Notes under the pieces: generated by a model
What the model saw: the letters and a program-made list of their open reading frames with translations, nothing else
The model's database searches: none
What the model was told of the DNA's origin: nothing
Position numbers and translations under genes: made by a program
In this document: positions 8,052 to 16,588 of the stretch, piece after piece
Layout of the letters: each line of letters begins with the position of its first letter
Numbering within the stretch: the stretch's first letter is position 1
Assembly (NCBI GenBank): GCA_900755685.1
Contig: CAAEHI010000022.1
Coordinates: 1-46,994, forward strand
Direction of reading: 5' to 3'
From: an uncultured Collinsella sp.
Lineage (GTDB): Bacteria; Actinomycetota; Coriobacteriia; Coriobacteriales; Coriobacteriaceae
Length of the DNA stretch: 46,994 nt

Positions 8052-8735
8052 TTAGGCACGAGCGCCAAGACGGACGTTGTAAGCCGTTGCCATGGCATTG
8101 GTATTCTTGATGATGATGTTCATGGCAAAGATGGAGCCAAGGCCGCACAGCAGCGCGCCGACGATCTGCCACATAAGAACGGTGGTACCGTTCTCCTGGA
8201 ACATCAGGCCATAGCGAGGAGCATTAGCCTGCAGGCGGTTACCGATCTTGTAGTACCAGTAGAGTGCGTAGAAGCCGCAGGTCACGAACGACAGCAGGAT
8301 AAATGCTGCCAGACCCGGCGTGGAATCGCCGTCGTCCTGGCACATGACATTGATGTCGCGGGCGAGGCAATAGAGGAAGTAATACGAATAGATGCCGCAA
8401 GTCACGATGGAAAGCAGGAGCCAGCCGATCACGCCACGGTCGGTCTTAATCGGAGTATAGCCCATCGGGGCAGATGCAGGCTGCTGAGCATACTGCTGCT
8501 GCCCGGCGTACTGCTGCTGCCCGGCGTACTGTTGCTGGGGCTGAGGCGCAGGCTGAACTGCCTGAACCGGAGCGGGCTGAATCTGCGTGGGCTGCGGAGC
8601 AGGTTGGGGCTGAGGTGCAGGCTGCGGCGCGGGCTGCGGAGCAGGAGCAGCGGGAGCGGCACCGACGGCAGAACCGCAGACGGGGCAGAATTTGGCATCA
8701 TCCGAAATGGGAGGACCACAAGTGGGACAGAACAT
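8052..8735 (-). CDS. zinc-ribbon, Gln/Pro/Ala-linker, DUF4234 membrane protein
   Basis: The 227-residue protein begins with a double-CxxC zinc ribbon (MFCPTCGPPI...KFCPVCG). A low-complexity linker of PAPQP units and QQYAG repeats covers roughly residues 28-90. A DUF4234-like membrane part follows with hydrophobic segments near GWLLLSIVTCGIYSYYFLY, AFILLSFVTCGFYALYWYY and MWQIVGALLCGLGSIFAM. The function of this widespread architecture is unknown. The start follows AAAAGGAG. The linker is encoded by short tandem DNA repeats around 8495-8540, likely variable in length. It shares the zinc-ribbon-plus-linker plan with the next gene upstream. Confidence 0.85.
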   Translation of the reverse strand: MFCPTCGPPISDDAKFCPVCGSAVGAAPAAPAPQPAPQPAPQPQPAPQPTQIQPAPVQAVQPAPQPQQQYAGQQQYAGQQQYAQQPASAPMGYTPIKTDRGVIGWLLLSIVTCGIYSYYFLYCLARDINVMCQDDGDSTPGLAAFILLSFVTCGFYALYWYYKIGNRLQANAPRYGLMFQENGTTVLMWQIVGALLCGLGSIFAMNIIIKNTNAMATAYNVRLGARA

Positions 8736-8885
8736 AAGCTTCTCCTTTTCCTAAGGCGTTGCACGCCTTCAAACCTTACACGTCTATGTTCTCAACAATA
8801 GCCGCGACGTTGTTGCGCAACATTGATCAATTTCCGAGAAATATTGCTGCAACCGTTTTCCCAGGCATTTTCTTGCTTCCGCAGT

Positions 8886-8922
8886 AGAAAAAGGCACCCC
8901 GGGCTCAGTTGCCCAGGGCGCC
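8886..8922 (-). terminator. rho-independent terminator of the DUF4013 gene
   Basis: On the minus strand GGCGCCCTGGGC pairs with GCCCGGGGTGCC around a six-base loop and is followed by TTTTT. It starts 9 bases after the stop codon of the zinc-ribbon/DUF4013 gene. Confidence 0.8.
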
Positions 8923-8930
8923 TCGACCGA

Positions 8931-10322
8931 CTATTCGGTTTGATTGTTTTCGGCAGCAGGATTATCGCCCGGCTCATCCGCCGGCGTGGCAACGGCATCC
9001 CAATCGGGCTCTGCAGGCGTCGCCTCGGGCGTCGGTGCAGGTGCAGGGGCAGGTGCCGGAGCAGGTGCAGGCGCGGGTGCAGGGGCAGGTGCCGGAGCAG
9101 GTGCAGGCGCGGGTGCAGGGGCAGGTGCCGGAGCAGGTGCAGCACCAGTGGCGGCCGTGGGATTGAATCCCGCAGGAGCAGGCTTCTTCTCACCCGGGAG
9201 CACAAACGTCAGGACGTCGTCGGTATCCTCGTCGGACCACTCGCTGGCATGGCGTGCCGCCCAATAGCCAACGGCGCGATACTTGAGCATCTTGCCAAAC
9301 ACAGTCAGGAACACCGTGACAAAGGCAACAATCATCAAGAACAGAATGAGCGTGATGCCGCCGCCCGTGATGATTGCCTCGAGACCCGAAGGACGAGAAT
9401 AGTAGCCGTAGTAGCCATAGCTGCTAATGCCCAGCGCGGCAACAAAACCAAAGATGGCGGTGAAAATCCAAGTGATGATATTGGAAACAATGCCCGTCAA
9501 AAACTCGGGGAGAATCGATGCGCAGAACAACTTGCCCAGGTTGGCCTTATAGGACTTCCAAACCTTCTCGAGCGAAAACGCGCTCTCCACGCGGCCGGCG
9601 ACTGCAAAGTGCATCACAGCGGCATCGCCAAACATCTTAAAGAAGATGCCCAGTACCACCGACACGATCATGGCAAAGACAAGCAGACCCATCGACCCGA
9701 TGAGTGCACCCTCGAGGCCGCTCGAACCGTAGTAATAGTACGAGCCAACGGCACCGATCGCAGCGCTCTCAAGCACCGAGAACACCACACCGATCACCGG
9801 AATAATGGCTATGAGCCGGAGCACGTTCGTAATGACAGACGAGAAAATGCCCAATCCAAACGAGGTCGAGCGCAACAGCGGACGCTCCATGCCGTTATCA
9901 TCCTTGAGCGACAGGTCACGACCCCACTCGATAGCAAAGCCGGCACCGCACACGCTTGCCACGTACGCAAGCAAAAAGCCAATGGCCGCCGCAATGCCAC
10001 CGATAACGGGGATAAACAGCACAAGCACCGACACGACGCAGATCAGCGCCGGCAAAAAGGCGATTTGGCATACGCGAACCAAGGCGCCGGGAACCTTGAG
10101 CATGTCGTTGAAGGCCTGAGCCATGCAACCCTTGGGCGCGTTCATAGCCGGCTGGGGCGCAACGAACGGCTGCGGCTGCGGCTGGGCAAACGGCTGACCC
10201 TGCGGCTGAGGTTGAGCTTGCGGAGCGGGACCGGCGGCCTTAACCTCGGTATTAGGGGCACCGCACACGCCGCAGAACTTGTTGTTATCGCCCATGGGGG
10301 CGCCACACTGCGAACAGAACAT
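8931..10322 (-). CDS. zinc-ribbon, DUF4013-like polytopic membrane protein with Ala-Pro tail
   Basis: The 463-residue protein has an N-terminal double-CxxC zinc ribbon (MFCSQCGAPM...KFCGVCGAPN), a Gln/Pro linker, then a multi-spanning membrane region of the DUF4013 type (hydrophobic segments near FLPALICVVSVLVLFIPVIG, VLRLIAIIPVIGVVF, LLVFAMIVSVVLGIFF, ILFLMIVAFVTVFLTVF). A long run of Ala-Pro dipeptides precedes an acidic C-terminus. The open frame starts earlier, but GAAGGG is correctly spaced for this ATG, and the zinc ribbon begins here. Function unknown; it shares architecture with the neighbouring DUF4234 gene, so the two may work together. Confidence 0.85.
   Translation of the reverse strand: MFCSQCGAPMGDNNKFCGVCGAPNTEVKAAGPAPQAQPQPQGQPFAQPQPQPFVAPQPAMNAPKGCMAQAFNDMLKVPGALVRVCQIAFLPALICVVSVLVLFIPVIGGIAAAIGFLLAYVASVCGAGFAIEWGRDLSLKDDNGMERPLLRSTSFGLGIFSSVITNVLRLIAIIPVIGVVFSVLESAAIGAVGSYYYYGSSGLEGALIGSMGLLVFAMIVSVVLGIFFKMFGDAAVMHFAVAGRVESAFSLEKVWKSYKANLGKLFCASILPEFLTGIVSNIITWIFTAIFGFVAALGISSYGYYGYYSRPSGLEAIITGGGITLILFLMIVAFVTVFLTVFGKMLKYRAVGYWAARHASEWSDEDTDDVLTFVLPGEKKPAPAGFNPTAATGAAPAPAPAPAPAPAPAPAPAPAPAPAPAPAPAPAPAPTPEATPAEPDWDAVATPADEPGDNPAAENNQTE
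9040..9141. repeat. 36-bp tandem repeat encoding the Ala-Pro tail
   Basis: A 36-bp unit made of six six-base words (GGTGCA GGGGCA GGTGCC and so on) is repeated 2.8 times at 9040-9075, 9076-9111 and 9112-9141 with no visible mismatch. It encodes alternating Ala-Pro on the minus strand. The unit is a multiple of three, so copy-number change would keep the frame. Confidence 0.9.
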
Positions 10323-10472
10323 CGAAATCATCCCTTCGTATCTAGAGCGAATCACCTGGATCGCAAACGATGTCTTTGGCATCATTATCGCCCAATGTGA
10401 GGACAAATACCCCAAGATGACCGATTTGCAACGCAGCCGGCTTTATTCAATGATTCGAAGGGTACGACCGGG

Positions 10473-11495
10473 CTAGTTCGTGCCGCGGAAGCCCTTGCCG
10501 ACGATTTCGGAGCTATCGACGATGGTGATGAAGGCGCCAGGGTCAATCTCGCGGGCATAGCGGCGCAGTTGCACTGCCTCGCGACGGCTCAGCACGCTCA
10601 TGATCACCGTGACGCACTTGCCCGAGAAGGCGCCGTAGCCACGGCTGATCGTTGCCGTGCGGTTGAGATGCTTGACGATAAACTCCTCGACCTTAAGGGG
10701 CTCGGAGCAAATGATGGTGCAGACCTTACGAAGGTGAATGCTCTCGATAGCCTTGTCGACCACGAGCGTCTTGGCAAACAGGCCAAGCACGCAGTACAGA
10801 CCGACGCGCGGGCCATACAGGAAAGCCGCAATGGTCACGATGCCGATATCGACCAGCAACAGGGCACGGCCGATCTCGAGCGTCGTGCGGCGCTTGAGGA
10901 TCATGGCAAGGATGTCGGTGCCGCCCGTCGAGGCGCCAATGTCAAAGACAATGGCACTGCCCAGCGCCGGCAAGATGACGGCAAAACACAGGTCGAGCCA
11001 CATATCGCCCGTCATCGAAACATCCGTCGGAATGAAGAGCTCAAACAGCGAGACGTAGGCCGAAAGCGCAAACGAGGCAAAGACGCTCCAAAGGATTGCC
11101 TTGCGCTCCAAAAAGATAAAACCCAGGATGACCAGGACTGCGTTGATAATCCACATAAAGACGCCGACGGGCAGAGTCGGGAACAGCGTGGAAAGAATGA
11201 CCGACACGCCCGAGGTGCCGCCGAAGGCAAAGTGATTGGGGGTTTTAAAGGCCACGATGGCGAACGCCGTGAGGACCAGGCCCAGATTGAGCTCGGCAAA
11301 AAAGCGCGGAAAGCCGGGCTCCTGGCTGCGCTTGCGGCCGGCGCGCTCGCCACGTTCGATATCCTCGCGACCGACAACGCGCTCCATCGGCACCACCGGA
11401 GGACGATGCATCTCCTCGGCGGCACGCGACGCCGCCTCTGCCGCAGCGGCTTCAATCGCCCATGCCTTGCTTTCGGTCTCGTGTTCGTCGGCCAT
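10473..11495 (-). CDS. YitT-family membrane protein (DUF161 plus C-terminal DUF2179)
   Basis: The 340-residue protein has an N-terminal charged, Ala-rich cytosolic extension of about 65 residues and then five or six membrane segments (LGLVLTAFAIVAF, FMWIINAVLVILGFIFL, ILWSVFASFALSAYV and others). The family marker FDIGASTGGTDILAMIL is visible. The soluble DUF2179 domain (CTIICSEPLKVEEFIVKHL...GAFITIVDSSEIVGKGF) closes the protein. Family members are widespread in Gram-positive-type bacteria; no reaction is established. The N-terminal extension is longer than in typical YitT proteins of about 280 residues. Confidence 0.9.
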   Translation of the reverse strand: MADEHETESKAWAIEAAAAEAASRAAEEMHRPPVVPMERVVGREDIERGERAGRKRSQEPGFPRFFAELNLGLVLTAFAIVAFKTPNHFAFGGTSGVSVILSTLFPTLPVGVFMWIINAVLVILGFIFLERKAILWSVFASFALSAYVSLFELFIPTDVSMTGDMWLDLCFAVILPALGSAIVFDIGASTGGTDILAMILKRRTTLEIGRALLLVDIGIVTIAAFLYGPRVGLYCVLGLFAKTLVVDKAIESIHLRKVCTIICSEPLKVEEFIVKHLNRTATISRGYGAFSGKCVTVIMSVLSRREAVQLRRYAREIDPGAFITIVDSSEIVGKGFRGTN

Positions 11496-11610
11496 TACGG
11501 CAACCCCTCGTTAACAATTTGGAAACAATGCGCCCATTAGGGTAACGCGGAACGCGAAGATTGCAACCCTTAGTTAGACGAGCGGTATGCCTGCATCGGG
11601 GGCATATAGA

Positions 11611-11650
11611 AAACGGTCGGCCGCACTTTTGCTTGCGCGGTCGACCGTTT
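11611..11650 (-). terminator. probable terminator of the amaP-DUF2273-asp23 operon
   Basis: On the minus strand AAACGGTCGACCGC pairs imperfectly with GCGGCCGACCGTTT, and the run continues TTTTCTAT. It lies about 50 bases after the asp23 stop codon, beyond the short GGGACAGG-type element. Confidence 0.6.
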
Positions 11651-11681
11651 AGCGTTTTCGCAGGCAAAACCCATCGAAACA

Positions 11682-11704
11682 AACCTGTCCCTATTTGGTA
11701 GGTT
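11682..11704 (-). repeat. GGGACAGG-type element A, overlapping the asp23 stop codon
   Basis: AACCT and AGGTT bracket a core reading AAATAGGGACAGG on the minus strand. The 3' half nearly equals that of the copy at 38292-38326. It overlaps the last bases of the Asp23 gene. Confidence 0.5.
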
Positions 11705-12227
11705 ACTCGTGCTGGCTGGTGCGGTGCTCGTACTCCTCGGGGGTGATGACATCCTCGATACGCAGGTTGACGCCTGCCACCTCAAGGCCGGTCATCGCAG
11801 CCAGACGCTCGGTCACGCGCGCCTTAACGTCGTCGAAAATCGCGGGCGCATAGGCGCCGTACTCGATAATGACGGAAATGTTAACGACCACGCGGTTGTC
11901 ATCGGTGACCTCGACTGTCACGCCCTTGGTCAGATTCTCGGCACCAAACTGCTCCTGCACAAAGTGCATGAGGTTGCCCTTCATGCCCAGGACGTGCGGC
12001 ACCTCGCGGGTGGCCATGGCGACGATCTTCTCGATCACGCCGTTGGAATAGGTCAGCGAGTCCTCGGACTCGTCCGCCTCCTCGTCCATCTCCTCGTTGT
12101 CCTCGTCCGTATCGGACTCGGCCTCGACGAGTGCCTCGTCCTCGAGCGTCACGTCCCCGGCATCGGCGACGGCCTCATTCGCCTCGAGCTCGGTATCGGC
12201 CACATCGACCTTCGTGTTAAAAGCCAT
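11703..12227 (-). CDS. Asp23/Gls24-family envelope stress protein
   Basis: The 174-residue protein has an acidic N-terminal half (residues 10-55, many Glu and Asp) and a C-terminal Asp23 domain (LTYSNGVIEKIVAMATREVP, VVVNISVIIEYGAYAPAIFDDVKARV, VNLRIEDVITPEEY). Asp23 proteins are soluble proteins attached to the membrane through AmaP and linked to cell-envelope homeostasis. The start follows AAGGAGG. It is last in the amaP-like/DUF2273/asp23 block, which supports the assignment. The acidic extension is longer than in staphylococcal Asp23. Confidence 0.9.
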   Translation of the reverse strand: MAFNTKVDVADTELEANEAVADAGDVTLEDEALVEAESDTDEDNEEMDEEADESEDSLTYSNGVIEKIVAMATREVPHVLGMKGNLMHFVQEQFGAENLTKGVTVEVTDDNRVVVNISVIIEYGAYAPAIFDDVKARVTERLAAMTGLEVAGVNLRIEDVITPEEYEHRTSQHE

Positions 12228-12271
12228 GGTTCCTCCTTATGCCTGCCGCAGATGCGACAGTCGAATTCATA

Positions 12272-12649
12272 TTAGCGGCCGCTAAACAGACGGCCGAAGA
12301 AGTTGACGATACCGTTCTCGCCGTCGCGAATCTGGCCGATCACGGCGCCGATCAGCACAAAGAATGCGATGACGAGCGTGTCCCACAGACCCAACGTAAG
12401 TACCAGCACGGCGAGGATAAAGCCTGCCAAGGCGCCGAGCGTAGTATTGGGGTGGCGCACGGCGTAGCTCCAGATAGCAGCGCCCGTACCTTTGATGAGA
12501 CCCATGGCCTCGTCAAAGTCGTTGGCGGCGCTGTCGTGCTGCTCGCCGGCCTCGGGCTTGGTGTCGGCGGACTCGCCTGCCGGCGTAGCGTTCTGGTCAA
12601 TCGTCAGGCGCGGCGTGCGGGCGGTCTTGTCTTGGTTGGTATCACTCAC
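12272..12649 (-). CDS. DUF2273 small membrane protein
   Basis: The protein has 125 residues with a hydrophilic N-terminal half and two adjacent membrane segments (TTLGALAGFILAVLVLTLGLW and LVIAFFVLIGAVIGQI), then the family-typical IRDGENGIVNFFGRLF ending. A longer frame exists upstream inside amaP, but the GTG at 12649 has GGAGG six bases upstream and overlaps the preceding stop by eight bases, which fits translational coupling. DUF2273 proteins are regularly found beside Asp23 and AmaP; their exact role is unknown. Confidence 0.88.
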   Translation of the reverse strand: MSDTNQDKTARTPRLTIDQNATPAGESADTKPEAGEQHDSAANDFDEAMGLIKGTGAAIWSYAVRHPNTTLGALAGFILAVLVLTLGLWDTLVIAFFVLIGAVIGQIRDGENGIVNFFGRLFSGR

Positions 12650-13187
12650 CGGAAACCTCCACGGTCTGGACGGTAGTCTTGGACGGCAAAAAACGGACGC
12701 GCGCGGTCGTGCCCGGCGTGCCGAGCATGGTGTCGCAGGCCTTCTCGATGCGCTGCTGCATCGAGGTGGCAAGAGCGGCAACGTCCTTGTCATCGAGCGC
12801 GATGGCCTCGACCTTAAAACGAACGCGCGACTCGTCGGAGCCTTGAACGCGTGCCTCGATATGCTCAACCATCACGCGATCATCGCACTCTGCCGCGGCA
12901 CGGGCGCACGAGGAAAGCGCTGCGAGCGTGACCTCGATATTGCGCTCCCCCGCCGGATGCACGCAGGACGGCTCGCGACGCGCGAACATCAGGCGGAAAA
13001 AACCGATGAGCACGCCAAGCGCCACGATAGCGGCACACACCGTAACGACGACGCGAGGCATGGCGTCACGCAGCAGCAGCATAAAGCGATACGTATACGG
13101 TCCCCAGAACTGGCAGACAAGCGTACCCAGCGCCACGATGGCGGCGGCAAGATACACGATCGCTAGGGCTCGTTTGAGTACGCGCAC
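12642..13187 (-). CDS. amaP: AmaP-like alkaline-shock membrane anchor protein
   Basis: The 181-residue protein has two N-terminal membrane segments (ALAIVYLAAAIVALGTLVCQF and VVVTVCAAIVALGVLIGFF) and a soluble domain with the pattern NIEVTLAALSSCARAAAE ... VRFKVEAIALDD typical of AmaP. AmaP is known to anchor Asp23 at the membrane. The start is a GTG at 13187 with AAGGGAG upstream; the frame continues upstream to an ATG at 13316 that runs through the terminator of yebC and is rejected. First gene of a three-gene operon with overlapping or closely spaced partners. Confidence 0.85.
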   Translation of the reverse strand: MRVLKRALAIVYLAAAIVALGTLVCQFWGPYTYRFMLLLRDAMPRVVVTVCAAIVALGVLIGFFRLMFARREPSCVHPAGERNIEVTLAALSSCARAAAECDDRVMVEHIEARVQGSDESRVRFKVEAIALDDKDVAALATSMQQRIEKACDTMLGTPGTTARVRFLPSKTTVQTVEVSGE

Positions 13188-13236
13188 GCGCGCTCCCTTC
13201 AGGTTTCGGTCCACAGAATGCAAAACGATTCGCATC

Positions 13237-13283
13237 ATTATAAAAGAGCCGGGTCCGGTGCTGTACGCACGCGGATCCGGCTC
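13237..13283 (-). terminator. rho-independent terminator of yebC
   Basis: On the minus strand GAGCCGGATCCG pairs with CGGACCCGGCTC (one wobble) and is followed by TTTTATAAT. It lies 70 bases beyond the yebC stop and ahead of the amaP start. Confidence 0.8.
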
Positions 13284-13352
13284 ATCTATTCCACGAGGCT
13301 TGCATGCTCGCTTCATTATGCCCAGATATGCACGGCTTAACCCGTGTGGGCG

Positions 13353-14159
13353 CTACTCCTCCTCGAGGGCAGCGATGACCTCGTCGGTCATGTCCATGGT
13401 GCTGTAGACGTCCTGGACGTCGTCGAGCTCCTCGAGGCGGTCGATAAGACGCTGGACCTTCTTGGCGTCGGTACCGGAGACCTCGGTCGGGGTGGTCGGG
13501 ACCATAGTGGTCTCGGAGCCCTTGACCTGGACGCCCTGCTCCTCGAGCGCCTTGGAAACAGCCATGACGTCGTTAGCAGCGGTCCAGACGATCCACTCCT
13601 CGCCGGCGTCCTCGTAGTCCTCGCCACCGGCCTCGGCGATGGCCATCATGAACTCATCCTCGTCACCGGCAGGACCGTTGGCGATCATGGTCTCCTTCTT
13701 GGCGTTCTCGTCCAGGATCTCCTTGGCGACGACGATCTGGCCCTTGCGCTCAAACTGGAAGGCGACGGAGCCCGAGGTGCCCAGGTTACCACCAGCGTGG
13801 GAGAAGGCGGAACGGACATCAGCGGCGGTGCGGTTGCGGTTGTCGGTCAGGCAGTCAACGTAGACGGCGACACCGGCGGGACCGTAGCCCTCGTACACGA
13901 TGTTCTCGTAGACGGCGGCATCGGCACCCGAACCGAAGGCCTTGTCGATAGCGGACTTGATCTTGTCCTTGGGCATGGACTGAGCCTTGGCCTTAGCAAC
14001 GGCAGCGGCGAGGCTGGCGTTGTTCTCGGGCAGCGGGTCGCCGCCGAGACGGGCAGCAACGGTGATGTTGCGGCTCAGCTTGGAGAAGAGGGCGGAACGC
14101 TTGGCGTCCTGCGCGCCCTTACGATGCTTGGTTGTGGCCCACTTAGAGTGTCCGGACAT
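13353..14159 (-). CDS. YebC/PmpR-family protein
   Basis: The 268-residue protein begins MSGHSKWATTKHRKGAQDAK, the family hallmark, and contains the conserved DNIKRAI-like segment (KDKIKSAIDKA), the YEGYGPAGVAVYVDCLTDN strand and the acidic C-terminal domain. Family members have been described as DNA-binding regulators and, more recently, as translation factors that relieve stalling at poly-proline; which applies here is not visible. The start follows AGGAGAC. It stands alone, with a terminator downstream. The nearby proline-rich membrane proteins would be natural clients if the translation role applies, but that is speculation. Confidence 0.93.
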   Translation of the reverse strand: MSGHSKWATTKHRKGAQDAKRSALFSKLSRNITVAARLGGDPLPENNASLAAAVAKAKAQSMPKDKIKSAIDKAFGSGADAAVYENIVYEGYGPAGVAVYVDCLTDNRNRTAADVRSAFSHAGGNLGTSGSVAFQFERKGQIVVAKEILDENAKKETMIANGPAGDEDEFMMAIAEAGGEDYEDAGEEWIVWTAANDVMAVSKALEEQGVQVKGSETTMVPTTPTEVSGTDAKKVQRLIDRLEELDDVQDVYSTMDMTDEVIAALEEE

Positions 14160-14290
14160 ACGTGTCTCCTATCGGTTTCGACCTAAAGCCCAGCGCAGAT
14201 GCTCGGGCAATATAAACAAACGTCGTTATGATATACCTACTGGCCTGCGAGATAAACCCCAAAATGAAGGCGTCGTGATGATACAGCCCC

Positions 14291-14323
14291 TTGGTGCAAA
14301 GCAACCTGCCCCCTTTGCACCAA
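14291..14323 (-). repeat. GGGGGCAGG-type hairpin B after the DUF6020-type gene
   Basis: Perfect 11-bp arms 14291-14301 and 14313-14323 (TTGGTGCAAAG and complement) enclose the loop GGGGCAGGTTG on the minus strand. It begins one base after the stop codon of the minus-strand membrane protein. It may act as a terminator although no U-run follows. Confidence 0.75.
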
Positions 14324-14324
14324 A

Positions 14325-16508
14325 TTAGGACCAGAGGAGGTCGCTGCGGGTGATGGTGGCGCCGATGGCAAAGGGCATGCAGGCGATGACCGGATACAGG
14401 TAGCGCATGTAGGTCGAGCCGTTGCAGGGACCAATCAGGCACACGGCGAGCACGCCCAGCAGCGGCACCCAAATGGCCAGCCCGCGCCACGAATGGCGAC
14501 GTAGCAGATAGACCACCACGGCGATCATGATCCACACATAGGTGGCCGAGCTCATGGTGAGCGAGATAAACGGGATGCGTTGTACTGCCACGCGATACAG
14601 GTTGATCAGGTGGTCGCACCAGCGCACAACCTTGCTATCGACCGGATGGAAGTCAAAGTACTTGAGGTTATCGGGCTTCGCCATGATCTCGGCACTGCGC
14701 GCCGTGCTGTAGACCCATGCGTCGCGAGCGCTCGGATAAAAATACCCATAGTAGTTATTGATGAGCGCCGAGATATAGCACTCGGGGTCCTTTTTGAACA
14801 TCTGGGCCCACACCTTAAAATAGGCCTTGATGTCCTCCTGCGAGGCGTACTCGTTAAAGCAATTTTTGACGGCGTCCGACTTATCCGGGTTGTAACGGCG
14901 CCCCAGATTCTCGTACTTGAGCACACGGTCGATCACGGCACGCTCTTCGTCGGTCACCAAGCCGTCGCAAGGAGCCTCCACGATGGTGCCGTCCTCCTTA
15001 ACCGTGGGGTTGACGCCCGAGTTGAGGCCGTCGTGCTTTTGGACGAAACGAGCCGTCTGCTGGAACGGAATCGAGAGGATTTCGCGCTTGGAACCAGGCG
15101 TGATGTCGTGCGCCGGCATAAAGACCTTAGTGAAGTACATGTTGGAGGCAAGGCAGAGTGCAAGCACCGCAAGAACTCCCACCCAGCGGAAGCGCGGCGT
15201 GGAGCCCGAAGGCGCAGCACCAGCCTGCTTGGCTGCACGATGAGCCACATGCGCGTCCCATGCGCAAAACGCCGCCGCGATTACGCATGCCGCCAGGGGA
15301 AACACCAGGCCGCCGTTACGCAGAAACGTGGAACCCATGGCGCCCAGGGCAAGCAGCAGCCAGTCATGGCGCGCAAAGAGCACGGGCCTCTGTTCGCCCG
15401 CACGCTCGGCATTGGCATCGCGACGGGGCAGGCCGCAGGCCACGAGCTTCACGGTCTGCACCAACAGCACCAAAAACGCGTCGGCAAACAGCACATCTTT
15501 GGTAAGCAGAGCCGCATAGTTGGAGAACATGGGCATAAACACAAAGAACAGCAAGATCACGCCGCGGACCGGCAGGCTCACGCCCAGCTTGCGCAGCGAC
15601 GAGATGGAATAGGCCATGCAGGCGGCCGTAATGACGAACTGAGCGCAGGTGTAGATGGCAAGACCCGCGTTGGCGCTGTTGAACAGTGAAAGCCCCAGCT
15701 GGACGCACGAACCGATGATAGCCGTGTGCACCACGGGGTGATGTCCGTTGAGCAGCACATTGGGATTGAGCAGACGCAGGTAGTCACTCGTGCCGTTGGG
15801 GTAGTTGAACCACTGGCGAATCTGCGCACCCGTATCTCCCATAAAAAGGCCAGGCAGCGAAGCGATGAGCGTGGGCGCCCAGGCGATCATAAGCACCAGG
15901 AAGGGCCCGGCAAAGGGATGGACCGAGAGCACGGCGTGAGCCACACGCCATACGCGGCCAAAGTGCGCTTCGGAAAACGGAATGCGCCGAGAGCTCAGCC
16001 AATCTAGACACTCAAAGGCAAGGTAGAAGGCAACGACCGCCAAGAGCATCCAGCCCGCACCGCCTATCCAGGCGCAGATTATGCGGGCCTTGTCGCCGAG
16101 CACGATCTCGGCCGAATCGGTGAGGTCGTAGCTGCGGCCAAACACCATGCAGACGGCAAAGAACAGCGACGGAAGGATCACCGAGGGACGCCAAGCGTCG
16201 CCGCGGCCAAAGAACACGTAGCGAAATGGCAGCGTGAGCAGGCAGGCAAGCGCAAGCAGCATGACCGCATCGGTATGGCCGGCAAACGAGAGGAGCACCT
16301 CGTAGCACACGTACAGCATGCCCGAGGCTTTGGGGTCAATCGCCAAGACTGCGTTGCTCGACACCGGGGCGGGATCGATGGAAAACGCCGTGGTCGCCAA
16401 CAGCGCGAGCAAAAATGCGATGAGCGTCTGCTTGGCGGGGTAGCGCTTAAACCAGACGATGCGGGCAGCGTCGCGCGCAGCCGTTGTGGAGAGGTCGGGA
16501 TCCTTCAC
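14325..16508 (-). CDS. DUF6020-type large polytopic membrane protein
   Basis: The 727-residue protein has about a dozen membrane segments, a large extracytoplasmic loop before the last group of segments (about residues 485-640, with KNCFNEYASQEDIKAYFKVW and SALINNYYGYFYP), and an early MGDTGAQIRQWF motif resembling acidic motifs of GT-C-fold glycosyltransferases. The similarity to that fold is my reading of topology, not proven. No enzymatic function is established. The start is a GTG with AGAAAGG roughly ten bases upstream. It is flanked by two GGGRCAGG-type hairpins and is separate from lgt. Confidence 0.75.
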   Translation of the reverse strand: MKDPDLSTTAARDAARIVWFKRYPAKQTLIAFLLALLATTAFSIDPAPVSSNAVLAIDPKASGMLYVCYEVLLSFAGHTDAVMLLALACLLTLPFRYVFFGRGDAWRPSVILPSLFFAVCMVFGRSYDLTDSAEIVLGDKARIICAWIGGAGWMLLAVVAFYLAFECLDWLSSRRIPFSEAHFGRVWRVAHAVLSVHPFAGPFLVLMIAWAPTLIASLPGLFMGDTGAQIRQWFNYPNGTSDYLRLLNPNVLLNGHHPVVHTAIIGSCVQLGLSLFNSANAGLAIYTCAQFVITAACMAYSISSLRKLGVSLPVRGVILLFFVFMPMFSNYAALLTKDVLFADAFLVLLVQTVKLVACGLPRRDANAERAGEQRPVLFARHDWLLLALGAMGSTFLRNGGLVFPLAACVIAAAFCAWDAHVAHRAAKQAGAAPSGSTPRFRWVGVLAVLALCLASNMYFTKVFMPAHDITPGSKREILSIPFQQTARFVQKHDGLNSGVNPTVKEDGTIVEAPCDGLVTDEERAVIDRVLKYENLGRRYNPDKSDAVKNCFNEYASQEDIKAYFKVWAQMFKKDPECYISALINNYYGYFYPSARDAWVYSTARSAEIMAKPDNLKYFDFHPVDSKVVRWCDHLINLYRVAVQRIPFISLTMSSATYVWIMIAVVVYLLRRHSWRGLAIWVPLLGVLAVCLIGPCNGSTYMRYLYPVIACMPFAIGATITRSDLLWS

Positions 16509-16548
16509 AGTCCGAAAGCCTTTCTAGAAACCTATCAAACTCGGCAAG

Positions 16549-16583
16549 ACCACCACAAAGGTGCCTGTCCCCTTTGTGGTGGT
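16549..16583 (-). repeat. GGGGACAGG-type hairpin C after lgt
   Basis: Perfect 12-bp arms 16549-16560 and 16572-16583 (ACCACCACAAAG and complement) enclose an 11-base loop reading GGGACAGGCAC on the minus strand. It starts six bases after the lgt stop codon. Its left half recurs at 38292-38314. Confidence 0.8.
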
Positions 16584-16588
16584 TTTGG

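Noticed and set aside
8823..10400. 525-residue plus-strand ORF rich in Arg and His
   Set aside because: Antisense of the zinc-ribbon/DUF4013 gene and its Ala-Pro repeats.
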